5,290 nt of DNA from VRUB01 sp046758085 (GTDB lineage Bacteria; Pseudomonadota; Gammaproteobacteria; Acidiferrobacterales; SPGG2). Numbering within the stretch: the stretch's first letter is position 1; each line of letters opens with the position of its first letter. Made by a program: the position numbers and the translations under genes. Below, piece by piece: positions 1-5,290 of this stretch. Where the stretch lies: assembly GCA_046758085.1 (NCBI GenBank), contig JBHHZP010000196.1, positions 1-5,290 of the forward strand, written 5' to 3'. The notes under the pieces are model-generated. The model made no database searches, was not told where the DNA came from, and saw nothing but the letters and a program-made list of their open reading frames with translations.

Positions 1-2
1 GC

Positions 3-83
3 CTCGGTTCGAAATTTGATGCGCTGAAAGCGTGCTTGGATAGGGGTTCTGCGCCGGATGGAATTAATAGAAGGGACACCTAG
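3..83 (+). CDS. Possible C-terminal tail of an upstream reading frame (partial)
   Basis: This frame is open from the window edge for 26 codons and ends at TAG 81-83. The deduced tail begins LGSKFDALKACLD and ends GINRRDT. I recognise no family in it. An open run of this length is common by chance, and the stop falls inside the inverted repeat at 64-111, so it may not be real. If it is real, that repeat would sit at the end of the upstream gene, as a terminator or REP-like element often does. The other two forward frames close within the first 30 bases. Confidence 0.2.
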   Translation, partial: LGSKFDALKACLDRGSAPDGINRRDT

Positions 84-111
84 TTTTTCCTATGGGGGCG
101 TCCCTATTTAA
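64..111. repeat. Imperfect inverted repeat, possible REP-like hairpin
   Basis: AGGGAC (72-77) pairs perfectly with GTCCCT (100-105). Inside it, CC (79-80) can pair with GG (94-95) and TAG (81-83) with CTA (90-92), around a T-rich loop at 84-89. Outside it, TTAATAG (64-70) and CTATTTAA (104-111) are also roughly complementary, so the symmetry spans about 48 bp with small bulges. The AAGGGAC...GTCCCT layout with a T-rich centre recalls, from memory, REP/RAYT-type palindromes near IS200-like transposases, but no such transposase is visible here. A terminator for the upstream frame is the main alternative; there is no T-run after the stem on the + strand, which weakens a classic rho-independent reading. 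Confidence 0.5.
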
Positions 112-334
112 AAGATATGGGCGGAATGTCCAGGGGCGCCTGTGGGCGATTCGGGTGCCCGTGGGCGTCGTGTGTGCAGGCGTGGCGAAAACTGAGAAAC
201 GCCTTTCTGTTTCCTCTTGCCACGTGCCATCCCCATGCCGTCCACGGCGGAAGGCCAGTCATTGCTCGGTCTTTTCCCGTTCATACATTGGTAACCCGCC
301 GTCGCTACCTTGCGCCCAAGGTTCTTGAGTTTAT
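112..334. other. Leader region upstream of the Maf gene, no gene seen
   Basis: About 220 bases hold no convincing gene. The forward ORFs crossing it have arginine- and cysteine-rich, low-plausibility translations and weak or no ribosome sites. Small features include a CGGG-TG-CCCG mini-palindrome near 152-161, a repeated GTGGGCG nearby, and a CACGTG core near 221-226. I found no sigma-28 or sigma-54 consensus. The stretch probably carries the promoter and 5' leader of the Maf gene. Confidence 0.4.
262..289 (+). promoter_or_regulatory. Weak candidate sigma-70-type promoter for the Maf gene
   Basis: TTGCTC (262-267) and TACATT (284-289) are spaced by 16 bases and match the -35 and -10 consensus at 3 and 4 of 6 positions. 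The placement would start a transcript about 40 bases before the Maf start codon. The match is poor and could be chance; it is simply the best candidate I saw in the leader. Confidence 0.15.
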
Positions 335-2314
335 ATGGTGGAAGACATGGCGACGCAGGCGGCTATCAGAAAACAGGCGGCCAGCGAAACCAAAGCGGCA
401 CGCGGAGAAAAGGCGCCCGACAAGGACAATCTGTTCGAGCGAAATCTCGCCGCCTTTGAGCGCAAGTTCGGATCTGTTCACAAGCTGCTGGCTTCGTTTG
501 AGAGAACCCATTCCACGCTGGTCCACGACGAAGACGGCGATGTGGACATCGAATTCCGCGGCGAACGTTGCTACGGCGCCGGCGCGAGACGCTTTGCTGA
601 GCGGCAGATCGATGATGTCCTGAAGACGCCCCTCCGGGTGCGCATGTCACCGCCGATGACGGGCACGCTGGACGATATCGCCACCTCGTTCACACACAAA
701 ATCCTACGGCGCGCCGGCGACGAGGGCATCGAGTTCGCCGTCGATCAGGTAAAGCCGGAGTGTTTCTGCCTTCTCGTGTTCGGCGTCGGCCTGGGCGTGC
801 ACATCGAGCCCCTGGTCGAGCGGACGAGGTGCAGGGTGCTGTTCCTGGTCGAGCCCAATCTGGAGTTCCTCTACCACTCCCTGTTCGTCACCGACTGGGA
901 GGCCCTCATCGGGCGGTTCAAAGAAGAGGACATGCACCTAATCCTGGAAGTGGATAAGAATTACAATAAGGTGGCATTCGACATACGAGCCCAGATCCGC
1001 GCGCTGGTGCCCACTTTGTTCGACGGCACCATCATTTATACCCACTATCACAACCCGACCATGGAAAGAACCAAGGAGGAAATTTCCAAGGACTTGCGCA
1101 TGGCCTTTGCCGGATTGGGATTCGTCGAGGACGAGATCACGATGATCCGCAATTCGTACCATAACCTCAAGGACTACGAATCCTACTATTTCAAACACAC
1201 AGACATGACAAGGCGGGCGCCGGCATTCGTCGTCGGGGCCGGTCCGTCCCTCGACGAAAATATCGATACGATACGGGAAAACCAGGACAAGGCGCTCATC
1301 GTTTCGTGCGGAACCGCTCTCGGGGCGTTGTTGGCCAACGGCATCACGCCGGATTTCCAGATCGAAATGGAAAACGTGGACGCCGTGTACGAACTTCTGA
1401 GCGAAACCGCGAAGACCCACGATCTCGGCAAGATATGCCTGGTGGCGACGCCGACAATATGCCCCGGCACCAGGGACCTTTTCGAGAAAACGCTGTTTTT
1501 CTTCCGCCCCGGGCTGTGCACCTGGGAAATGTTCTCTTTGGGGGACGACACGGGCCTCAGCGACGTCGGGCCGACCGTATCCAACTGCGGGCTGTCGTTC
1601 GCCCAGGAGTTGGGTTCGCGCGAGATCTATTTCTTCGGAATGGATTTCGGGACCAAGAATCCCGAGGTCCATCATGCCAAGGACTCCACCTACATGCAGG
1701 ACAAGGGGCTCGAGTACGACGGCGTCCTCGACGAGCCCTATCCCGGAAACTTCGGCGGCACGGTGTACACGGACCACACGATGAAGTGGGCGCGGGGCGT
1801 CGTGGAGGACTCGGTCCGCAGAAACAGCCAAGGTCGGACATACTACAACTGCAGCGACGGCGTGCGCATGGAAGGGGCCATTCCCAAGGTCGCCAAGTCT
1901 GTCTCCCTGAACGGCACCGTCGACAAAGCCAAAGAGATTGACGATATCCTGAACAAGTTCCCCCGCTATACGCGCGCCGACTTCGACCGCGCGTGGACGG
2001 ATGAGGATTATTCCGCCGCCGTCGAGAAGCTTTGCACAGAGCTCATTGAATTGTGCGGCCTGAGGGACGAGGACTTTTCGCTACGATATTTTCTCAAGCT
2101 GTCCAAGGCCCTGATAGATCACGAGAAAGCTGGCGCGGAGATTCCGATGCTCCGCGGAAGCGTGTTCATGCAGTTAATGTCCGGGTGGTTTTATGTCGCC
2201 AGGGTCACGGATCCGGAGAAGGTTCCGGTGATGGAAGACATCGTCAGGACCGAGATCGTGAGCTCCATCAAGGAGATGGAAAAACGCGTGGTTGACTTCC
2301 TGCGCGAACTTTGA
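335..2314 (+). CDS. maf: Motility-associated factor (Maf) glycosyltransferase, DUF115/MAF_flag10 family
   Basis: This 659-residue cytosolic protein probably transfers a nonulosonic acid sugar to flagellin before export, the role known for Maf proteins. The central MAF_flag10 domain is marked by VVGAGPSLDEN around residues 299-309, the nucleotide-sugar-binding signature of the family. It is followed by a segment with SCGTAL, ITPDF and EMEN, and by IYFFGMDFG near 430, all typical of the sialyltransferase-like fold. Roughly residues 30-260 match the usual N-terminal Maf domain, including the LLVFGVGLG and VLFLVEPN strands. The C-terminal 150 or so residues are charged and helical-looking. No signal peptide or membrane segment is seen. 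An in-frame TGA at 326-328 limits the start to ATG 335 or ATG 347; 335 has only a weak GAG upstream, and 347 has purine-rich GGAAG but too close to it. The gene looks intact and of normal family length. The exact sugar donor cannot be told from the sequence. Confidence 0.92.
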   Translation: MVEDMATQAAIRKQAASETKAARGEKAPDKDNLFERNLAAFERKFGSVHKLLASFERTHSTLVHDEDGDVDIEFRGERCYGAGARRFAERQIDDVLKTPLRVRMSPPMTGTLDDIATSFTHKILRRAGDEGIEFAVDQVKPECFCLLVFGVGLGVHIEPLVERTRCRVLFLVEPNLEFLYHSLFVTDWEALIGRFKEEDMHLILEVDKNYNKVAFDIRAQIRALVPTLFDGTIIYTHYHNPTMERTKEEISKDLRMAFAGLGFVEDEITMIRNSYHNLKDYESYYFKHTDMTRRAPAFVVGAGPSLDENIDTIRENQDKALIVSCGTALGALLANGITPDFQIEMENVDAVYELLSETAKTHDLGKICLVATPTICPGTRDLFEKTLFFFRPGLCTWEMFSLGDDTGLSDVGPTVSNCGLSFAQELGSREIYFFGMDFGTKNPEVHHAKDSTYMQDKGLEYDGVLDEPYPGNFGGTVYTDHTMKWARGVVEDSVRRNSQGRTYYNCSDGVRMEGAIPKVAKSVSLNGTVDKAKEIDDILNKFPRYTRADFDRAWTDEDYSAAVEKLCTELIELCGLRDEDFSLRYFLKLSKALIDHEKAGAEIPMLRGSVFMQLMSGWFYVARVTDPEKVPVMEDIVRTEIVSSIKEMEKRVVDFLREL

Positions 2315-2465
2315 GCGTGCGGCGCGGCCCGTGCTCTCTTTCGGTAGGTTCGTATCGGCTTAGAATGACTGGAGCAGAGATTATCTGACTCCGTGGAGAG
2401 CAGCCACCAATTACCCGTCGGGCGGCGGACTGTCGCCGGGCAAGACCCATTAGGAACTGCGCCTC
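2315..2465 (+). other. Intergenic gap between the Maf and peptidase-like genes
   Basis: This 151-base gap has no gene. TAGAAT (2361-2366) matches five of six positions of a -10 box, but no good -35 lies at the right distance. A 5-bp GC hairpin, CGGCG (2423-2427) with CGCCG (2434-2438) and a six-base loop, lies about 14 bases before the ribosome site of the next gene. I see no convincing rho-independent terminator after the Maf stop. The spacing leaves open whether the downstream pair has its own promoter or reads through from the Maf gene. Confidence 0.3.
2452..2455 (+). promoter_or_regulatory. Ribosome binding site of the peptidase-like gene
   Basis: AGGA lies 10 bases before ATG 2466. An in-frame TAG (2451-2453) lies just upstream, so ATG 2466 is the first possible ATG of this frame; the next in-frame methionine is about residue 37. 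Together these support the chosen start. Confidence 0.5.
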
Positions 2466-3926
2466 ATGCTCAAGCCTCGATATCAAGAGCGTCGCCAATT
2501 GCCACTGTCCTGGCAAGTCATTGGGGCATTCACAGCAAAAGGACAGTGGAAACAGGCGCTAAACGCGCTGGCAATGCGGAATCGGGTTCATGCTTGCGCC
2601 GACATGAGCGCTGCCTATCGGAAACTGGCCGAATTTTACGACCAGTGCGAAATTATCGGGTTTGGTTCCGGTGAAAAATGCGGGACTTGGGTCGTCCCTC
2701 CGGCTTGGGAGGTGGACAAGGCGGTTTTGACCGGTCCGGACGGCCGGATTCTCGCCGATTGGGCGGAGAAGAAACTGCACTTGTTTACCTACTCCCCGTC
2801 CTTCCAAGGTTCGGTCACCCTGGAGGAATTGCAAGAGCACCTGTTCTCCATGCCGAGCAAACCGGACAGGACACCATTTCATTTCCGTAATCAGTATCGG
2901 CACTGGCAACCCGAATGGGGCTTCTGCCTTCCTCATAATGTCCGCGAGAGCCTCCCCAAGGGAACCTACCATGTCGATATTCAGACACGGTTCGTCCCAG
3001 GACAGATGGAGATGGTGGAACAGGTCCACCAGGGGGAAAGCGACGTCTCTTTTCTTCTTGTCGGGCATTTCGACCACCCGGATATGTGCAATGACGGCCT
3101 GGTCGGGTGCCTGGCGGGTCATGAGGTCATATCCCGGCTTAAGGGCCGTAGTACACATCTTACCTATCGAATGCTGAGTACTGTCGAGATTATCGGCTCT
3201 GTGTTTTTCGCCGAGCACCATGCAAGACAGCGCAATATCAAGCAGGCGATGTTCGTAAATTCTTCCGGGGCTCGGGCGCCCTTGCAGTATCAACAAAGTT
3301 TCTCCGGCGAGGCGGCAATAGACCGGATTGCCCGCCATATTTTTCATCACTACACGGATGACGCATCGATGGTTGTCGGATTCCGCGAAGGGGAGCTCGG
3401 CAACGATGAAATTGCATATGACGTCGGTGGGGTGGGAATTCCTTGTGGCAGCATCTTGCGTGCCCCCTTTGACGCGTATCATACGGATGCGGACAACGTT
3501 GATTCCGTCAGCGACAGTAATTTCGAACAGTCCGTGGATCTGATTCTAAAAATGATCGATGTCCTGGAAGGGAATGCCCGACTCGAAAGGAAATTTACGG
3601 GACTGCCCTGTCTTTCCACGCCCGAACTCGATCTCTATCTTTCGCCGGAATTTGCTTCCAATGTGCAGGTTTTGGCTGACGAGAAGCCCTTGTCCTGGGA
3701 ACTGTCGCCGGAAGCGCTGAAAGTCATTCCGAGTGCCGCGAGTAGGCTCAATAAGATGATGACCTTGCTTCCTTGCATGTGTGAGGGCGAGTATACGGTA
3801 CTGGACTTGGCCGAACGGGTCGACCTCCCCTTTGAAATCGTTAGCGCCTATACCGACCTTTGGGCCGAGAAGGGACTGCTAGAGAAACACTGGCACCATC
3901 CGTTCCAACCGAGGGACGCGGCCTGA
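2466..3926 (+). CDS. Zinc-aminopeptidase-like protein with C-terminal winged helix (COG4310/DUF4910 type)
   Basis: This 486-residue protein resembles the M28-related aminopeptidase-like family (COG4310; DUF4910/DUF2172), often found in polysaccharide and surface-glycan clusters. Visible motifs are GHFDHPDMCND (H201, H204, D210), which fits the metal-binding HxxHPxxxND block; EIIGS (E241), a likely catalytic or metal-site glutamate; GNDEIAYD (312-319), matching the family's GSDER-type block; and DAYHTDADN (H339), matching the YHTSxDN metal-ligand block. All expected blocks occur in order, so the site appears intact. Residues about 405-480 (the PLSWELSPEAL to EKGLLEK stretch) look like the winged-helix module that ends this family. 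There is no signal peptide or membrane segment, so it is probably cytosolic. Its stop codon overlaps the start of the acetyltransferase gene, which implies coupled expression. The substrate is unknown; removal of an acyl or aminoacyl group from a sugar is an inference. Base composition looks less GC-rich than in the next gene. Confidence 0.85.
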   Translation: MLKPRYQERRQLPLSWQVIGAFTAKGQWKQALNALAMRNRVHACADMSAAYRKLAEFYDQCEIIGFGSGEKCGTWVVPPAWEVDKAVLTGPDGRILADWAEKKLHLFTYSPSFQGSVTLEELQEHLFSMPSKPDRTPFHFRNQYRHWQPEWGFCLPHNVRESLPKGTYHVDIQTRFVPGQMEMVEQVHQGESDVSFLLVGHFDHPDMCNDGLVGCLAGHEVISRLKGRSTHLTYRMLSTVEIIGSVFFAEHHARQRNIKQAMFVNSSGARAPLQYQQSFSGEAAIDRIARHIFHHYTDDASMVVGFREGELGNDEIAYDVGGVGIPCGSILRAPFDAYHTDADNVDSVSDSNFEQSVDLILKMIDVLEGNARLERKFTGLPCLSTPELDLYLSPEFASNVQVLADEKPLSWELSPEALKVIPSAASRLNKMMTLLPCMCEGEYTVLDLAERVDLPFEIVSAYTDLWAEKGLLEKHWHHPFQPRDAA

Positions 3927-4801
3927 TGGAAGATACGGCGCAGGCCGTCAGCGTGGCCCTGCGCGCTGCCGGCCTAGTCGAGGGAGACACGATCCTCGTT
4001 CATTCCGGTTTGCAGGGCATATTCTTCGCGTTGCGCGCCAACGGCCACCGCGGTCGCGACCTGGCCGAGAAGGCCTGCGCGACCTTGCGCGACGGCATCC
4101 TCGCGGCCATCGGCGAGGCGGCGGGGACCGTCTGCGTTCCCGGCTTCCACTACGACTACGCCCGCCGCGGCGAGCCCTTCGATGCCCGAACCTCGCCGCC
4201 GGACAACCGGCTCGGCAGGTTCCCCGACTACTTTTTCCGCAACGCCATGAGCCACCGCAGCTTGTGTCCGCCGGTGAGCATCATGGCCTGCGGCCCGCGC
4301 GCGGCGCAGATCTGCGATACGGGAACCACCTTCGGCCACGGTCTCGGTTCGCCCTGGGCCCGCCTCATCGATATCGGCGCCAAGATGCTGTTCTGGGACG
4401 CAACGCCGGCGGCCATGACCTTCGTGCATCACGTGGAGATGATGGTCGGGGTTCCCCATTCTTACTGCAAGGTCTATCCGGTGCCGGTTCGCGACCTCCG
4501 GGGACGCACGCACGCGGCTTCGGTCAACTACGTGCGCTACTTGGACGACCGTTTCGCCATCGACTACGACCTCGATCGCCTGGTCGGCGACCTGCGCGAC
4601 GAAGGCGTGACGACAAATGGCGAGGCGCTGGGCATTCCGTTCGCCGTGCTCGCCTGCCGCGACGCCTTCGACTTCCTGTCGCGAAAACTCATCGCCGACC
4701 CGTTCTATCTCCTGGCCGGCCCGCCGCAATTTGTGCCGGGCGAGATTCCCATGGACGGAGCCGGGACGGAATTGCCGAAGGGTGCGTTTTCCGGAGCCTG
4801 A
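3926..4801 (+). CDS. AAC(3)-family N-acetyltransferase, probably a glycan-modifying enzyme
   Basis: This 291-residue protein belongs to the aminoglycoside 3-N-acetyltransferase fold family, which moves an acetyl group from acetyl-CoA to an amine. Supporting blocks are DTILVHSGL (21-29), GTVCVPGFHYDY replacing the usual LxxPTFTYDF-like strand, RFPDYFFRN followed by SHRSLCPPVSIMACGP (109-124; family RSxHPxxSvxaxG), GHGLGSPWARL, and TFVHHVE (165-171) matching the TLLHHAE-type catalytic His/Glu pair (H168, E171). The chosen start ATG 3926 overlaps the previous TGA (3924-3926) by one base, with GAGGG at 3911-3915 ten bases upstream; an in-frame ATG at 3860 is possible but would overlap the upstream gene by 67 bases. 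Its place in a flagellar-glycan context suggests that an amino sugar, not an antibiotic, is the substrate. The expected RSxHP histidine is not conserved (SLCPP here), which fits a different substrate. The third codon position is strongly G/C, more so than in the preceding gene. Confidence 0.88.
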   Translation: MEDTAQAVSVALRAAGLVEGDTILVHSGLQGIFFALRANGHRGRDLAEKACATLRDGILAAIGEAAGTVCVPGFHYDYARRGEPFDARTSPPDNRLGRFPDYFFRNAMSHRSLCPPVSIMACGPRAAQICDTGTTFGHGLGSPWARLIDIGAKMLFWDATPAAMTFVHHVEMMVGVPHSYCKVYPVPVRDLRGRTHAASVNYVRYLDDRFAIDYDLDRLVGDLRDEGVTTNGEALGIPFAVLACRDAFDFLSRKLIADPFYLLAGPPQFVPGEIPMDGAGTELPKGAFSGA

Positions 4802-4805
4802 CGGC

Positions 4806-4919
4806 ATGTTATTTGGCGTCGTCGAGGGCATTGTCACGTTAATCAAGTATAGGCCGAATTTTGCGCTCCTCAGTGAGGCTAAGCGATTGAAAACGCACAT
4901 GGCGACGATCGGCGAGTAA
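4806..4919 (+). CDS. Doubtful 37-residue ORF after the acetyltransferase gene
   Basis: The frame starts at ATG 4806, five bases after the acetyltransferase stop, and ends at TAA 4917-4919. GGAG (4793-4796), inside the end of the previous gene, lies nine bases before the start, which is a good ribosome site. The product begins MLFGVVEGIVTLIKYRPNF and ends in a basic stretch with KRLKTH. It has a short hydrophobic N-terminal run but no recognisable domain. It could be a small coupled gene, the start of a gene broken by later rearrangement (a MITE-like element lies about 100 bases downstream), or chance. The same frame is open upstream within the acetyltransferase gene, so openness alone is weak evidence. 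Confidence 0.25.
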   Translation: MLFGVVEGIVTLIKYRPNFALLSEAKRLKTHMATIGE

Positions 4920-4962
4920 GCGTAATTTCGCAGTGAATCCGATTAATTTGACAATGCCACCC

Positions 4963-4989
4963 TGACACCGGCTGGATTACCCGGTGCCA
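4963..4989. repeat. Short inverted repeat (hairpin)
   Basis: CACCGG (4966-4971) pairs with CCGGTG (4981-4986) across a nine-base loop, and TG/CA (4963-4964 with 4988-4989) extends the stem past one mismatch. There is no T-run on either side, so it is not a standard intrinsic terminator, though it could protect or end the transcript of the acetyltransferase gene. It may also be an edge remnant of mobile DNA. Confidence 0.4.
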
Positions 4990-5024
4990 AATCATCTGGA
5001 CAGACAGCGGTACGCAAATCACTG

Positions 5025-5185
5025 GAAGCTGTTGAAAAACTATTTTCCGTGCGAAAAGGCGACCACCGTGGGTGCAACATCAAATATTAATCACAATAAA
5101 AGAACAGGTGCCTGAAGTATCACAAGTATAAAATTTTTCCAGATTCCGGCACGTTGGCCACTGGCGGGAGTTTTTCAACAGCCTC
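5025..5185. mobile_element. MITE-like element with 17-bp terminal inverted repeats
   Basis: The left end GAAGCTGTTGAAAAACT (5025-5041) and the reverse complement of the right end GAGGCTGTTGAAAAACT (5169-5185) match at 16 of 17 positions, with 14 consecutive perfect bases. CTGTTGAAAAACT-type termini are familiar from insertion sequences, IS1182-like among others by my recollection; the family assignment is tentative. The 127-bp interior is A/T-rich in the middle and has stops in the frames I read, so it cannot encode a transposase. Just inside the repeats the two ends diverge, as do the left and right ends of a full insertion sequence, suggesting an internal-deletion derivative moved by a transposase elsewhere. 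I see no clear target duplication in the immediate flanks (left CACTG, right GGCCA), so the insertion may be old or the true boundaries may differ by a few bases. Confidence 0.65.
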
Positions 5186-5259
5186 GGCCAAAACCGGACG
5201 TACGAACGTCAGTGAGAAGTAATCCAAATTGACTATAGGCTAACCTTCCCATCATATGG

Positions 5260-5290
5260 ATGAAGTTGCGCGAGCGGCAGGTCCTGGCGA
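5260..5290 (+). CDS. Possible start of a downstream gene (cut by the window edge)
   Basis: From ATG 5260 the frame reads MKLRERQVLA to the edge; an overlapping frame from ATG 5256 reads MDEVARAAGPG. Neither has a good ribosome site. A TTGACT (5229-5234) lies 17 bases before TCATAT (5252-5257), a poor -10 that would overlap the start itself. Only ten codons are visible, so this is little more than a pointer to where a next gene could begin. Confidence 0.12.
   Translation, partial: MKLRERQVLA

Larger units (their letters stand above)
4920..5290. other. Distal non-coding, repeat-bearing region
   Basis: This 371-base stretch holds no certain gene. It is more A/T-rich than the coding regions in its centre and carries a hairpin (4963-4989) and a MITE-like element (5025-5185). 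Beyond that element a small GACGT-acga-ACGTC inverted repeat lies at 5197-5210. A short forward frame at 4952-5035 reads IIWTDSGTQ, which faintly recalls retroviral-type integrase cores, but it is too short to call. Confidence 0.5.

Noticed and set aside
117..623. Forward ORF of about 168 codons overlapping the start of the Maf gene
   Set aside because: The product is rich in arginine, serine and proline, has no domain, and overlaps nearly 300 bases of the Maf coding region in another frame.
938..1831. Long reverse-strand ORF of about 297 codons inside the Maf gene
   Set aside because: It lies wholly within the strongly supported Maf frame. Its translation has no recognisable domain and comes from the codon bias of the opposite strand.
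2315..2345. Possible terminator after the Maf stop (GC-rich stretch followed by CTCTCTTTC)
   Set aside because: The GC-rich bases do not form a stable stem without several wobble pairs and mismatches, and no clean T-run follows.
2559..3482. Reverse-strand ORF of about 307 codons opposite the peptidase-like gene
   Set aside because: The forward frame has ordered metal-site motifs; the reverse product shows no family signature.
3974..4900. Reverse-strand ORF of about 308 codons opposite the acetyltransferase gene
   Set aside because: The translation is rich in valine, arginine, alanine and glycine without motifs, and the forward strand has clear AAC(3) family blocks. High GC leaves the opposite strand open by chance.
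4952..5035. Short frame reading IIWTDSGTQ, like an integrase core fragment
   Set aside because: Only about 27 codons are open and the likeness rests on a few residues. It is too short to call a transposase remnant without a database search.
5197..5210. GACGT-acga-ACGTC inverted repeat
   Set aside because: Five base pairs with a four-base loop are expected by chance, and nothing nearby gives it a role.
1..5290. CRISPR array, tRNA or rRNA genes
   Set aside because: No regularly spaced direct repeats, cloverleaf-like segments or conserved rRNA stretches were seen on either strand.

Overview
The window looks like part of a surface- or flagellar-glycan island of a flagellated Gram-negative bacterium. 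A proteobacterium with moderately high GC is most likely; this is inferred from gene content and composition, because no rRNA, tRNA or other taxonomic marker is present. Three confident genes lie on the + strand. They are a large motility-associated (Maf / MAF_flag10, DUF115) flagellin glycosyltransferase (335-2314), a zinc-aminopeptidase-like protein of the COG4310/DUF4910 type with a C-terminal winged-helix-like segment (2466-3926), and an AAC(3)-family acetyltransferase (3926-4801) whose start codon overlaps the preceding stop codon.

Layout. Positions 1-334 are largely non-coding. They hold a possible 26-codon tail of an upstream reading frame, an imperfect 48-bp inverted repeat, and a roughly 220-bp leader with no convincing gene. 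A 151-bp gap separates the Maf gene from the peptidase-like gene. The peptidase-like and acetyltransferase genes appear translationally coupled. After the acetyltransferase come a doubtful 37-codon ORF, a hairpin, and a compact element of about 161 bp with near-perfect 17-bp terminal inverted repeats and no room for a transposase, so it is MITE-like. The last 100 bases show no certain gene.

How the genes may work together. Maf proteins transfer nonulosonic acids (pseudaminic or legionaminic acid types) to flagellin. An amide-hydrolase-like protein coupled to an N-acyltransferase-fold protein next to it suggests editing of the N-acyl groups on such a sugar: one acyl group removed, another added. 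This is an inference from gene order and fold families; nothing in the sequence identifies the substrate. The AAC(3)-like gene should not be read as an antibiotic-resistance gene on name alone. The MITE-like element and the change in base composition between the peptidase-like gene and the acetyltransferase fit a mosaic, exchangeable region.
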